NCBI GenBank assembly: GCA_014860005.1
Contig: JACZKP010000153.1
Location: 1 to 57,022, forward strand
DNA length: 57,022 nt
Direction: 5' to 3'
From: Verrucomicrobiota bacterium
Lineage (GTDB): Bacteria; Verrucomicrobiota; Verrucomicrobiae; Limisphaerales; UBA11358
Part shown: piece after piece, positions 19,116 through 28,032 of the stretch
Layout of the letters: every line of letters starts with the position of its first letter
Numbering within the stretch: position 1 is the stretch's first letter
Translations under genes and position numbers: made by a program
The notes under the pieces: generated by a model
Told to the model about the DNA's origin: nothing
Seen by the model: the letters and a program-made list of their open reading frames with translations, nothing else
Databases searched by the model: none

Positions 19116-20933
19116 ATGAAAACCAAACTCAAACTGAACCAACTGTTCCTCAACTACTTCAGCGCACGCGCGTGGCGGATATGCCGGGCCGGCCCGGTCC
19201 TCGCCGCCGGCCTCTTTGGATTGCTCCTGACCGCCCAGGGCCAGGACCCCACGTTTACCAAGATAACGACGGGAGTGATTGTCACTGACAGCGAAGGATC
19301 CATCTCTGGTAACTGGGCTGACTATGATGGAGATGGCTATCCCGATCTGTTCGTGGCCAATGCCGTCCTTAGCGGAAGTACTCACAACGCGCTTTATTAC
19401 AACCTCCACGGCACGAATTTCAGTCGTCAGGTACCCGCGTCTGCCACGCTCACCGGCGATTCGATGCGCGTGTGGGGAGCGGCTTGGGCTGATTACGACA
19501 ACGATGGCAATGTAGATCTCATTGTTGCCAATCTCGACGGCGGCGTCCTCGCCCAGCGGCTGTACCATAACAATGGAGACGGCACCTTCACCGCCGTCAT
19601 AGATTCGGAATTGCGATCCGATACGAAGAGCGCCTCCTGCCCGTGGTGGTTTGATTACGACAACGACGGATTCCTCGACCTGTTCATGGCCAAAGGCACG
19701 TACTTGGGCGGTGCGGCTAATGATTGCCTGTTCCGGAACAATGGCGATGGGACCTTCACGAAGATGACGACGGCCGAGGTGGGGTCGCTGGTCAATGACC
19801 AATTGCGAAACGACAGCTGTCATTCTGTGGACTATGACAACGATGGCCGCCAGGAATTGTCCCTAGTCCATCCCATTCCGTTGGGCGGAGGCGCTTGGGA
19901 TATCTTCAACGCCACGTGGCGCTGCCAAGAGGACGGAACTTTTGTGGCCGTCACACCTACGGGTTTGCACGATAGCTCCATACTCCGATGGTGGGCTGAC
20001 TATGACAACGATGGCTGGCTAGATGCCTTCTGTTCGCAGCCGCTCGCCATTGATGTCTGGATGCCGCAACTCTTTCACAACTCGGGTGCGGAAGGGTTTA
20101 CCAATATCACAACCGCACTTAACGTCACGGAGCCGATTAACAACATGGGTGCCGCAAGCTGGGGCGACTACGATAATGATGGTTGGATCGACCTGTTTTT
20201 CACCGGACAATATTCCGGAGCACCTCGGAACGGCATGTTTCGAAACAATCGGGATGGCACGTTCACCCAGATTGTGGTTGGCAATCTGATCTATGACGGG
20301 GGAAGGCAGACTGTCCCATCTTGGGTTGACATCAACAGGGATGGTTTTCTCGACCTCTTCATCGCTGTGGGAAACGCCGAGCCTGAAAGAAACCTGCTCT
20401 ACCGCAACAATGGCAACGCCAACCATTGGCTCAACGTCAAATTGGACGGTCGGGCCTCGAACCGGTCGGGCATCGGGGCCAAGGTTCGGGTCCAGGCCAC
20501 CGTCAATGGCCAGACATTCTGGCAAATGCGCGAGATCAGTTGCGAGAACAGCTATGCCGGACAAAATGGCCTGCTGGCCCACTTCGGTCTGGGCGACGCG
20601 ACGAGTGTTACGACGTTGCGCATTGAATGGCCCTCCGGGATCGTGCAGGAAATCCCGAATGTCGCCGCCGACCAGTTCCTCACGGTGGTGGAATGTCAGG
20701 GTTACACCAACGCCTGCCCGTCCTTCACCGGGGCGACGCAGGACGCCAGCGGCCTGCAACTCACGTTCACCGAACCAGAAGAGGTCGGGACGCGCTACGT
20801 GATCGAAGCCTCCAGCGACCTGGTGCATTGGACCAAGCAGAAAGTCTGCACCAGCACCGGCGGCACCGCGCAATTCACCGACCCTGTCAGCGCGAATCGA
20901 ACGCAGCGCTTCTACCGGCTGCAAGTGCCATGA
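19116..20933 (+). CDS. Secreted FG-GAP / ASPIC-UnbV repeat protein
   Basis: A 605-residue exported protein. The start MKTKLKLNQLFLNYF begins a long signal peptide that ends near AQGQ. About seven FG-GAP-type calcium-binding motifs follow, such as ADYDGDGYPDLFVAN, ADYDNDGNVDLIVAN and GDYDNDGWIDLFFTG. From about residue 436 an ASPIC/UnbV domain appears (NHWLNVKLDGRASNRSGIGA, then LAHFGLGDATSV). The end has a short Verrucomicrobia-type tail (VIEASSDLVHWTKQK ... RFYRLQVP). Such proteins are extracellular propellers; the ligand is not known. An upstream ATG at 19065 was rejected because it would put 17 residues before the signal peptide. Confidence 0.88.
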   Translation: MKTKLKLNQLFLNYFSARAWRICRAGPVLAAGLFGLLLTAQGQDPTFTKITTGVIVTDSEGSISGNWADYDGDGYPDLFVANAVLSGSTHNALYYNLHGTNFSRQVPASATLTGDSMRVWGAAWADYDNDGNVDLIVANLDGGVLAQRLYHNNGDGTFTAVIDSELRSDTKSASCPWWFDYDNDGFLDLFMAKGTYLGGAANDCLFRNNGDGTFTKMTTAEVGSLVNDQLRNDSCHSVDYDNDGRQELSLVHPIPLGGGAWDIFNATWRCQEDGTFVAVTPTGLHDSSILRWWADYDNDGWLDAFCSQPLAIDVWMPQLFHNSGAEGFTNITTALNVTEPINNMGAASWGDYDNDGWIDLFFTGQYSGAPRNGMFRNNRDGTFTQIVVGNLIYDGGRQTVPSWVDINRDGFLDLFIAVGNAEPERNLLYRNNGNANHWLNVKLDGRASNRSGIGAKVRVQATVNGQTFWQMREISCENSYAGQNGLLAHFGLGDATSVTTLRIEWPSGIVQEIPNVAADQFLTVVECQGYTNACPSFTGATQDASGLQLTFTEPEEVGTRYVIEASSDLVHWTKQKVCTSTGGTAQFTDPVSANRTQRFYRLQVP

Positions 20934-21204
20934 GGTAGGGCGCATGAATCTCCTTCCGGGTGGAAGGCGGGCGGGTTTTGGGGGTGAACTCCGTGTGTCC
21001 GCCAAAACCCGCTGAAAAACCAACAACATGAAGACCACGCTCCGCCTGCCTGCGACGCCCGCTGTGGCTCCGACTGCCAAGGTGCGCCACCAACCGCTCG
21101 CGACACCTCATCTGCCTTTCGTGTCGTGTTACAATGACGCGACTTCGCGCAATAACGGCAAACATCCCAGTCGTCGCCTGCCGGCTGTCTCCATTAACCG
21201 GAAC

Positions 21205-21275
21205 GCCTCCTCTCCCCGTCCCTCTCCTCCATTCCGAATGGAGGAGAGGGTGGCCGCAGGCCGGGAGAGGAGGTG
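21205..21275. repeat. Intergenic palindrome, family L, first copy
   Basis: A 31-base near-perfect palindrome (CCCTCTCCTCCATTC, one base, GAATGGAGGAGAGGG) at 21220-21250 is nested within outer arms GCCTCCTCTCCC (21205-21216) and GGGAGAGGAGG (from 21263). Confidence 0.8.
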
Positions 21276-21321
21276 CTCCGCGTTTATGGTTTCAAAGCGC
21301 GAAAGGTCGCTTCGGGAAAAT

Positions 21322-21449
21322 CTCTCCCAGCGGGAGAGGGATCAAGGGAGAGGGAGAACGCTCTTGATTACAGCCGTGTTTGATTCATCCGGCAATGCCA
21401 AGCCTTTGCGGCGCTCTCCCTCACCCCGCCCTCTCCCGCTGGGAGAGGG
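21322..21449. repeat. Intergenic inverted repeat, family L, second copy
   Basis: CTCTCCCAGCGGGAGAGGG at 21322-21340 is the exact inverted copy of the sequence at 21429-21449. Each arm is itself partly palindromic (CTCCC...GGGAG). Confidence 0.8.
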
Positions 21450-21703
21450 AGCGACTTCCGCCAGCTTTTCCAGTGTCGTGAGTCGGCAGTGGCAGAGTGT
21501 GTATGCGGGGTACTGGGTGTGGATGGGGCCGGAAGGCGTGAAGTAATTCAACACCCAAGTTACGGGGGAGAAGGTGAGGTTCTATCGGGTAGTGGTGGAG
21601 CAGCCATCCCGGGGTGTTTTGAAGCCGTACCCGTCGTTTGCTCACGCGACCGGGATGATCCAGACGCTGGCTGCAATCAGGTCGGTAGTGTTAACGCGAC
21701 AAC

Positions 21704-22450
21704 ATGAATCCTCTGAATCACAAGCTGCATGTCAATACGCCTCAGCGCCCGGTAGCCCTGCTCCCGCCGCCGGTGGAGTTGCTGAAAGGTCTCAGTCAGT
21801 TTCTACCCTTCGGGTTGGTCGGCCTCCGTGAGAGCCAGTATGGCGAGCGATTCGGCCTGGTCATGCAATGCGGCGAGCGCGAGCTTTACGCTCTTAAACA
21901 GCAGTCGGTGGAGGTTCCCAAGGACAAGGAACGCCGCATGTTGTTCGCGTACGACTTGCTAATCGCCCATAGTCTGGCCGGTTATCTCACGCAGGCTTCA
22001 CCGGATTGTTCCTGCCGTGCGCCTACCTGCGCCCCAAAGACGACCGCGGCACCGAGGTTGGCTTTGCCTACTTTGGCTATCCGTCGGCCGAGGGGACTGA
22101 AGCACGGGAGGGTCCGCTCAACCCCGTGTTTGACGACCGCCTGGGCTGCGGTTTTACGAAGATGATGACTTCCTTCATCGCGGCGCTGGGGGGAAAGTTC
22201 CGCCCGCACCGGCATCCCGGTGACGCCGATCATCGGCCTGGAGGTTCGAACCCGGACGCAAATCGGGACTTTGCTTTTCGGCTTCCTAGTTTTGGGTTCT
22301 CATATCGTGTGCCTCAAGAGTCAGATCGTCGAGGCTGATCCGGTTTGGGCCGCCCTGCGGAGCACGGGAATCACCGAGGTCTATCATCTTCCCAGTGTCC
22401 CGTTGTTCATTCGCGAAGACGAATTGCCCACAGCAAAGTCAATCGCTTGA
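21704..22450 (+). pseudogene. Unknown gene broken by two compensating frameshifts
   Basis: Three overlapping frames read as one protein-like sequence. The first (from ATG 21704) gives RPVALLPPPVELLKGLSQFL and LLIAHSLAGYLTQ. The second, from about 22000, gives GLFLPCAYLRPKDDRGTEVG and later FTKMMTSFIAALGGKFRP. The third, from about 22205, gives GIPVTPIIGLEVRTRTQIG and ends PLFIREDELPTAKSIA before a stop at 22450. The first and third share a frame. I do not recognise the family; the third part has a hydrophobic segment (GTLLFGFLVLG). Either the gene is dead or two sequencing errors are present. Confidence 0.45.
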
Positions 22451-22689
22451 AACTCCGCCAGCAGATGGTCAGGCTCAATTCAACCACTGGTCGGACGAAC
22501 TGGCAGAGGCGGCCTTCGGCCAGGCCGGACTGCGAGGAGCAAGGAGTGTTTTCAGAAAGCAGGCTGGTAGAAACCGGCTGGTTTAACCCAACGCCTTCCT
22601 GCGGCAAATTGGCCAAGTTCGCGGGCTTTTCGCAGGTTCCGGCACCCGGTACTTATCCGGAGCGGATGTAAAAACGCTTTTTTCTTTGC

Positions 22690-22718
22690 TTGACCGCTGG
22701 AGGCAAAGGCTTTATACA
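22690..22718 (+). promoter_or_regulatory. Sigma-70-type promoter for the HU gene
   Basis: TTGACC at 22690-22695 and TATACA at 22713-22718 are separated by 17 bases, close to the TTGACA / TATAAT consensus. The start codon of the HU gene is about 42 bases downstream. The site directly follows the decayed region, so a new transcription unit probably starts here. Confidence 0.6.
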
Positions 22719-22760
22719 GACTCACCAAGACCGACAACAACCCAAACACCACCCAACCTT

Positions 22761-23084
22761 ATGACACTGACAAAGCGTGACTTGGTCATTCGCATCAGCA
22801 ACGAAACGGGTCTGGTTCAGCAACAGGTTCTGGAGGTTATCCAGAAGACGCTGGATTACATCGCGGAGGCGCTCGCCAAAGGCGACAAGGTGGAGCTGCG
22901 CAACTTCGGCGTGTTTGAAGTCAAGATTCGCAAGGCAAGAATTGGGCGCAATCCCAATGCCCCGGAAACCGACGTGCCCATTCCGGAGCGCTCGGTGGTT
23001 AAGTTCAAACCGGGCAAGGAAATGCGGGCCGAAGTTTTGCGGCTGCCTCCCCCACCGCCCGAGCCATCGGCCCCGCCGGCGTGA
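22761..23084 (+). CDS. HU/IHF-family DNA-binding protein
   Basis: A 107-residue histone-like protein. LTKRDLVIRISNETGL, then QVLEVIQKTLDYIAEALAKG is the helical dimerisation part, and VELRNFGVFEVKIRKARIG followed by GRNPNAPE is the beta arm with the conserved GRNP tip. VVKFKPGKEMR closes the domain. A Pro-rich tail (LPPPPPEPSAPPA) is added at the C-terminus. It bends DNA as a dimer and helps compact the chromosome. The upstream in-frame ATG at 22686 was rejected because it overlaps the promoter; ATG 22761 begins the family sequence. hisS follows 92 bases later. Confidence 0.93.
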   Translation: MTLTKRDLVIRISNETGLVQQQVLEVIQKTLDYIAEALAKGDKVELRNFGVFEVKIRKARIGRNPNAPETDVPIPERSVVKFKPGKEMRAEVLRLPPPPPEPSAPPA

Positions 23085-23176
23085 GTTTGTTACCAAGCGA
23101 GAGGCGCGGGCGGAACTTTGTCGGCGCCTTTTTCATTTTGCTTTCCCCTCCTCCCCTCTAAGCTCTGCGGCAATCT

Positions 23177-24418
23177 ATGGAACGATTGCCCGGCTTTCGC
23201 GACTTTTATCCCGAACCGCTGCCCCACAAGGACGTGTGGAGCGCCGACGTGCGGCAGTACATTTTCACCAAGTGGCGCGACGCCGCCCACCGCTACGGCT
23301 TCCGCGAATACGACGGACCACCGCTCGAACCGCTGGAACTCTTCACCACCAAGAGCGGTGATGAAATTGTCGGGCAACTCTACAATTTCAAGGACAAGGG
23401 CGACCGCGAAATTGCGCTCCGACCGGAGATGACACCCACCTTGGCGCGCATGGTTGCCGCCCACGAGCGTAATTACAAGAAGCCCGTCAAATGGTTTGCC
23501 CTGCCACAATTGTTTCGTTACGAACGCCAGCAGAAAGGCCGGTTGCGGGAACACTTTCAATTCAACGCCGACATCATTGGTGAGACGGATCTGGCGGCGG
23601 ACGCGGAATTGATCGCGCTGCTGATAGATACGCTCCGCCTGTTTGGTCTGACGGCTGAGGATTTCGTGATTCGCCTCAGCAGTCGCAACGCGTGGCAGGA
23701 TTATTTCTCTGCGCGTTGTCACGATCATACGAAGGCCTACGAGTTTTTCCAGGTCGTGGACAAGCTGGAGCGGGAAGACCCGGCCAAGAGCGACGAGAAA
23801 CTCACGGCCTTGGGATTCTCACTGGACGAGTTGAATCGCTTCATTGAGGCCGGCGAGCCCACGCCGGAACTCAAGGCAATCCTGGAGAATCTGGCCGCAC
23901 GCGGTATGGCCGATTTCGTGAAGGTGGATTATCACGTCATCCGCGGACTGGCTTATTACACCGGGCCGGTGTTCGAGGCGTTTGATCGCAAGGGGGAGTT
24001 TCGCGCCATCGCGGGCGGCGGACGCTATGACAACCTCGTGAAACTTATCAGCGGCGGCAAAGTGGATCTGCCCGCGCTGGGCTTTGGGTTTGGCGACGTG
24101 GTGCTGCTGGAACTTCTGAAAGCGCGCGGCCTGGTGCCCAAGCTGGATGCCTCAGTGGATGCCTTCGTGTTGATCGAAGACGAATCCCTCCGCCCCGATT
24201 CGCTCAGGCTGGTTCAGGAGTTGCGTGGCGCCGGCCTCGCCGTGGAATACCCGCTGACATCCGCGAAACCTGACAAGCAGTTCAAGCGGGCGCAGGAGTT
24301 AAAAGCCAGACACACGGCGAAAGTGGAAGTCGGTTCACGGGTGCGAATTCGGAATCTCGCGACGCGAGAAGAAACCGTCACAACCATCGCGGAAGTGCCC
24401 ACTCAGCTCCAGCGATGA
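23177..24418 (+). CDS. hisS: Histidyl-tRNA synthetase
   Basis: A 413-residue class II aminoacyl-tRNA synthetase of typical length. It charges tRNA-His with histidine. ALRPEMTPTLARMV is class II motif 1-2 region, FRYERQQKGRLREHFQFNAD is motif 2, R256-GLAYYTG is the HisA signature, and GGGRYDNL with LGFGFGDVVLLELL is motif 3. The C-terminal anticodon-binding domain runs from about residue 330 (DAFVLIEDESL ... GLAVEYPL). It ends convergently with rplS, 114 bases away. Confidence 0.96.
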   Translation: MERLPGFRDFYPEPLPHKDVWSADVRQYIFTKWRDAAHRYGFREYDGPPLEPLELFTTKSGDEIVGQLYNFKDKGDREIALRPEMTPTLARMVAAHERNYKKPVKWFALPQLFRYERQQKGRLREHFQFNADIIGETDLAADAELIALLIDTLRLFGLTAEDFVIRLSSRNAWQDYFSARCHDHTKAYEFFQVVDKLEREDPAKSDEKLTALGFSLDELNRFIEAGEPTPELKAILENLAARGMADFVKVDYHVIRGLAYYTGPVFEAFDRKGEFRAIAGGGRYDNLVKLISGGKVDLPALGFGFGDVVLLELLKARGLVPKLDASVDAFVLIEDESLRPDSLRLVQELRGAGLAVEYPLTSAKPDKQFKRAQELKARHTAKVEVGSRVRIRNLATREETVTTIAEVPTQLQR

Positions 24419-24532
24419 ACTGACTGGCCCCGGGTTGAACCTTGGGTGGCAGCCGGGAACCAACCACAGCGCGCACGAGGGTCACCACACTGCGGCGCAC
24501 CCCCCAGCATTACCGCTGGGCGGGCAACCGGA

Positions 24533-24928
24533 TCACACCGATGCTTCCGCGGGCTTGGCGACTTTTGCCTTCGGATTGGTCTGTTTTTCCTTCACCAGCG
24601 TGGCACCCTTGCCAATCCGCTTGCGGAGATAAGTAAGTTTGGCCCGGCGAACCGCGCCAACGCGCTCGACTTCGATCTTGTCCACGCGCGGCGAATGCAA
24701 AGGGAACACGCGTTCCACCCCTTCGCCGTAGCTGATGCGGCGGACGGTGAACGTCTCATTCAGTCCACGCCCGCGCTTGCCGATCACCACACCGGCGAAA
24801 ATCTGGATGCGCTCCTTGTCGCCTTCAACGACCTTGGTATGCACCCGGACGCTGTCGCCCACGCCAAAACTCGCGTCGTCCTTGCGAAACTGTTCCGATT
24901 CAATTTTGTCCAACAATGCCTGGTTCAT
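24533..24928 (-). CDS. rplS: 50S ribosomal protein L19
   Basis: A 131-residue protein at the subunit interface of the large ribosomal subunit. [20 protein letters not shown], then [20 protein letters not shown], then [19 protein letters not shown] are the family core. The C-terminal tail is longer than usual and rich in Lys and Ala ([19 protein letters not shown]). It is the last gene of the minus-strand operon rpsP-khpA-trmD-rplS. Confidence 0.97.
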   Translation of the reverse strand: MNQALLDKIESEQFRKDDASFGVGDSVRVHTKVVEGDKERIQIFAGVVIGKRGRGLNETFTVRRISYGEGVERVFPLHSPRVDKIEVERVGAVRRAKLTYLRKRIGKGATLVKEKQTNPKAKVAKPAEASV

Positions 24929-24997
24929 AAAATTTGTTTTTTGGTGGATGTCAGGTGACTAGCGCCATACATCCGGTCAACGGTCATTTGCCACGCT

Positions 24998-25666
24998 TCA
25001 ACCCAGTAAATCCGGTCTTTGTTGCTTCGTTCGCAGGCGCGCTTCATGCGCCCGCCACTTCGCGATCTCGGCATGGTTGCCGGAGAGCAACACTTCCGGC
25101 ACTTTCATCCCGCGAAACTCCGCCGGTCGGGTATATTGCGGATATTCCAGCAATCCCCGGCTGAACGACTCGTCCAAGGCGCTCTCATCATCGCCCAGCA
25201 CACCCGGGATCAAGCGCGCCAAGGCGTCAATCACCACCATCGCCGGCAGCGCGCCGTTGGTCAGCACGTAATCCCCGATGGACAGTTCATCATCCGCCAG
25301 ATGCGCCCGCACCCGCTCGTCGAACCCTTCATAATGTCCGGTCACCAGAACCAGATGTTCGACGTGCGCCAATTCAGAGGCAATGGCCTGATTGAACTGG
25401 CGGCCGGTCGGCGACAGCAGCACGATTCGTGCGCCTTGCCCCGCGAACTGCTCCACCGCTTCAAAGATCGGTTCAGGTTTCAGCAACATGCCCGGCCCGC
25501 CACCAAATGGCCGGTCGTCCACGGTCTTGTGCCGGTCGTGCGCGTGATCCCGCAGATTGTGGATTTGCAAATCCAACAAACCCGCCTGCCGCGCCCGCTT
25601 GATAATGCTTTCATCCAGCGGTCCCACAAACATTGCGGGGAATAGCGTGAGCACGTCAATCTTCAT
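24998..25666 (-). CDS. trmD: tRNA (guanine37-N1)-methyltransferase
   Basis: A 222-residue SPOUT methyltransferase that methylates G37 beside the anticodon and prevents frameshifting. KIDVLTLFPAMF starts the fold. RPFGGGPGMLLKPEPI, LVLVTGHYEGFDERV and SIGDYVLTNGALPAMVVIDA make the knot and S-adenosylmethionine site. PQYTRPAEFRG followed by VPEVLLSGNHAEIAKWR is the C-terminal tRNA-binding part. It is a little shorter than the E. coli protein. No rimM gene is present between khpA and trmD, where it is often found. Confidence 0.96.
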   Translation of the reverse strand: MKIDVLTLFPAMFVGPLDESIIKRARQAGLLDLQIHNLRDHAHDRHKTVDDRPFGGGPGMLLKPEPIFEAVEQFAGQGARIVLLSPTGRQFNQAIASELAHVEHLVLVTGHYEGFDERVRAHLADDELSIGDYVLTNGALPAMVVIDALARLIPGVLGDDESALDESFSRGLLEYPQYTRPAEFRGMKVPEVLLSGNHAEIAKWRAHEARLRTKQQRPDLLG

Positions 25667-25717
25667 GCCCGTAAGGCGTAGTCGTTAGTCGCCCAGCGAC
25701 CGGGCAACCGCAACTTC

Positions 25718-25972
25718 TTAGCTGTTTCGTCGGACCGGCGTGTCCTCAACGATTTCCAACGAGCAGCGCAACCCTTTCCTGGCACTGCCCGCCAACAGCA
25801 ATGACCGCAGGGCATTGATGGTCATGCCCTGCCGGCCAATGATTTTGCCCACATCGTCAGGATGCAGCCGCAGTTCATACACGGTCGTGCCTTCGCGCTC
25901 GACCGGCGTAATGGTTACGGCGTCGGTATGCTGCACCAACCCCTTGACCACGTATTCCAAAAAGGCCTGCAT
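25718..25972 (-). CDS. khpA: KH-domain RNA-binding protein KhpA-like
   Basis: An 84-residue protein made almost only of one KH fold. The start MQAFLEYVVKGLVQH and the signature GKIIGRQGMTINALRSLL (a GxxG loop in GRQG) match the YlqC/KhpA family, which binds RNA and usually lies between rpsP and trmD. An upstream ATG at 26041 would overlap rpsP out of frame, so ATG 25972 was chosen. It begins 10 bases after the rpsP stop. Confidence 0.9.
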   Translation of the reverse strand: MQAFLEYVVKGLVQHTDAVTITPVEREGTTVYELRLHPDDVGKIIGRQGMTINALRSLLLAGSARKGLRCSLEIVEDTPVRRNS

Positions 25973-25982
25973 GGCCGCAGAA

Positions 25983-26249
25983 TCAAGCAGGGACGGTGGT
26001 TGTCGCCGCGGCCTTGGCCGCTTTCTTGATGAAGCTGGCAACGGTTTCGCTCGGTTGCGCCCCTTTGCTCAACCAATACTTGGCGCGCTCCAAGTCGAAG
26101 GCAACTTTGTCGCTCTTTTTGCGCGGCCAATAAGTGCCGAGTTCCTCGATGAATTTGCCATCGCGCGGACTGCGGCTGTCAGCTACAACGATACGAAACA
26201 CCGGTGCGTTTTTTGCGCCGATGCGTTTCATGCGGATTCGAACTGCCAT
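25983..26249 (-). CDS. rpsP: 30S ribosomal protein S16
   Basis: An 88-residue protein of normal length. MAVRIRMKRIGAKNAPVFRI, VVADSRSPRDGKFIEELGTY and DLERAKYWLSKGAQPSETV are the family hallmarks. The start at 26249 was preferred to an upstream ATG at 26300 because the family begins with MAVRIR. It is the first gene of the operon rpsP-khpA-trmD-rplS on the minus strand. Confidence 0.97.
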   Translation of the reverse strand: MAVRIRMKRIGAKNAPVFRIVVADSRSPRDGKFIEELGTYWPRKKSDKVAFDLERAKYWLSKGAQPSETVASFIKKAAKAAATTTVPA

Positions 26250-26324
26250 AAATTGTCTTTTGTTCGCGGGGTGACAAACCATTATGCCGCCCACCGGCAA
26301 AGCGTTCCCAAAAATGGGAGGCAG

Positions 26325-26353
26325 AGACTAGTCATGCCTCATCCGCTTGGCAA
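26325..26353 (-). promoter_or_regulatory. Candidate promoter for the rpsP operon
   Basis: On the minus strand TTGCCA (26353-26348) and TAGTCT (26330-26325) are 17 bases apart, about 75 bases upstream of the rpsP start. The -35 is good and the -10 is fair. It sits in the divergent spacer shared with the DNA methyltransferase. Confidence 0.35.
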
Positions 26354-26442
26354 GTCCCATTTCGGCTTCATTTTGGTTTCTATTTTAACGGCAAAGCAAC
26401 TTGCGCCAATCACGCGGCAGTGCTCTGCTGAAACGAAAGCGT

Positions 26443-27843
26443 GTGAGCGTACCGACCATCAATGATCCGACCCAGTTCGCCAGCCTGGAAGCCAGTCAGT
26501 TGAGCTTGTGGCAGGAAACACCGGCGTGCCCCGCCCGCCCGCCAAACCTGCATACGGAGTTGACTGGGTTCCGCGACTTCGGCGCGGCAACACGCCAAGT
26601 CACCACAACTTTCCAACAAGTCAACGGCACGACAAGCGCGACACCAACGTTCATTAACGAGTTTTGGACCGCGCGCCAACGGCAGGCGAGTTCGCTCCAC
26701 GAAGTCTCCTACCGCGCCTGTTTCAAACCGCAACTCCCGCGCTTCTTTATTGAGCGGCTCACGCAACCCGGCGATGCGGTCTATGATCCGTTCATGGGCC
26801 GGGGCACGACGCCGATTGAGGCGGCGTTGTTGGGGCGGCTGCCCTTCGGCAACGACATCAATCCCCTCAGTCTGACCTTCACGCGTCCGCGCCTGCGGCC
26901 CCCAGCGTTAAGCGAACTCGCAGCACGGTTGCAGGGAATCAATCTGGCCGATCACGATGAATTCCCGGAGGAACTGCTGGTGTTTTATCACCCGGAGACG
27001 CTGCGGGGAATTTGCGCCTTGAAGAAATACTTCCTGAAGCGCCGGGTGATGGCACACGCGAGCAGAGTGTCGAGCACCGCCTCGGCTCGTTTGACAGTCA
27101 CCACTCAACGAGCCGACACGGTGGTCGGCGCTCCATTGGATCCGCTTGATGACTGGTTGTGCATGGTCTCACTCAATCGCCTGACCGGCCATTCGTCCGG
27201 ATTTTTTTCCGTCTATACGCTGCCGCCCAATCAAGCCGTATCCGTCAAGTCCCAACAGAAGATCAACGCGAAGCGTAATCAAACCCCGCCGCGACGCGAC
27301 GTGGTCAAAATCCTTCTCAAGAAATCCAAACAACTGCTCGGCGACGTGACGCCGGAGATTCGCCACACGCTGCAGAAGGTGGCTGCGTCGGCGCGGTTTG
27401 TGAACGCTCCCGCCCACGCCACCCACGAACTGCCCGCTGAATCCGTCTCGCTCGTCGTCACCTCGCCGCCGTTTCTCGACGTGGTCCAATACGCGGACGA
27501 CAACTGGCTGCGTTGCTGGTTTCTCGGCATTGACCCGAAGTCGGTGGCACTGACCGTGCCGAAAAAGCTCGAAGCCTGGCGCGAAGTGATGACTGAAGTC
27601 CTTCGCGAGTTGCACCGCGTCTTGAAAACAGGCGGTCACATCGCGTTTGAAGTTGGCGAAGTTCACGCCGGCAAAACAAAACTGGAAGAACACGTTCTGC
27701 CGTGCGGCGTCGCGGGGGGGCTCGAACCCGTGCTGGTGCTCATCAACGATCAGGAATTCACCAAGACGGCGAATTGCTGGGGCGTGGACAACATGAGCAA
27801 GGGCACGAACACCAACCGCATTGTGCTGTTCCGCAAACCCTGA
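26443..27843 (+). CDS. Orphan DNA methyltransferase (N4-cytosine or N6-adenine type)
   Basis: A 466-residue protein, start set at GTG 26443; TTG 26401 is an alternative. S-adenosylmethionine-binding motif I is D115-PFMGRGTTPIEA. The catalytic motif IV is T340-SPPF, followed by LDVVQYADDNWLRCWF. The order motif I, then a long middle region, then motif IV fits the alpha-like arrangement in which the recognition region lies between. LKTGGHIAFEVGEVHAGKT is a later conserved block. No restriction enzyme is adjacent, so it acts alone or in regulation, as far as the window shows. An inverted repeat (27063-27134) sits in frame in the middle region, adding about 24 residues (SRVSSTASARLTVTTQ...). The gene is divergent from rpsP. 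Confidence 0.85.
   Translation: MSVPTINDPTQFASLEASQLSLWQETPACPARPPNLHTELTGFRDFGAATRQVTTTFQQVNGTTSATPTFINEFWTARQRQASSLHEVSYRACFKPQLPRFFIERLTQPGDAVYDPFMGRGTTPIEAALLGRLPFGNDINPLSLTFTRPRLRPPALSELAARLQGINLADHDEFPEELLVFYHPETLRGICALKKYFLKRRVMAHASRVSSTASARLTVTTQRADTVVGAPLDPLDDWLCMVSLNRLTGHSSGFFSVYTLPPNQAVSVKSQQKINAKRNQTPPRRDVVKILLKKSKQLLGDVTPEIRHTLQKVAASARFVNAPAHATHELPAESVSLVVTSPPFLDVVQYADDNWLRCWFLGIDPKSVALTVPKKLEAWREVMTEVLRELHRVLKTGGHIAFEVGEVHAGKTKLEEHVLPCGVAGGLEPVLVLINDQEFTKTANCWGVDNMSKGTNTNRIVLFRKP
27063..27134. repeat. Inverted repeat, family E, inside the DNA methyltransferase gene
   Basis: GAGCACCGCCTCGGCTCGTT (27072-27091) is imperfectly repeated in inverted form by AACGAGCCGACACGGTGGTC (27107-27126) and the following GGCGCTCC. 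A sharper copy of the same family lies in the second uvrA at 45268-45338. Frame is kept. Confidence 0.65.
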
Positions 27844-27900
27844 GCAACCCCGCGCCTGTCGGGCTGCGATTGAAACCGCTTTCCCGTGAACGCGCCACGG

Positions 27901-27971
27901 GTAGCCGACGACGTAAGGAGGCGGACTTTCTCTGTTTGCAACGCTTTCCGCCTCCTCACGTCGGCGGCTAC
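27901..27971. repeat. Intergenic inverted repeat, family A (complete)
   Basis: Left arm 27901-27925 (GTAGCCGACGACGTAAGGAG...) and right arm 27947-27971 (...CACGTCGGCGGCTAC) are inverted copies with few mismatches. It lies between the convergent methyltransferase and isomerase-like genes and matches the copy embedded in the first uvrA. Confidence 0.85.
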
Positions 27972-28032
27972 GGTACAGGCTTTCAAGGCGCGAACCTTGG
28001 CTCATGGAATTCCCGCCCTGACCGCGCGAGTT

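Larger units (their letters stand above)
20934..21703. other. Non-coding stretch with nested inverted repeats and a gene scrap
   Basis: No intact gene is seen. GCGGGTTTTGG at 20971-20981 pairs with CCAAAACCCGC at 21002-21012 and could end the FG-GAP transcript, though it lacks a T run. Two inverted-repeat elements follow (listed separately). From about 21480 to 21620 two frames contain SVYAGYWVWMGPEGVK and VTGEKVRFYRVVVEQ, which together look like a scrap of a decayed coding sequence of unknown family. Confidence 0.45.

Noticed and set aside
24503..24520. Terminator between hisS and rplS
   Set aside because: CCCAGC / GCTGGG forms only a 6-base stem and no T run follows on either strand, so it was not called.
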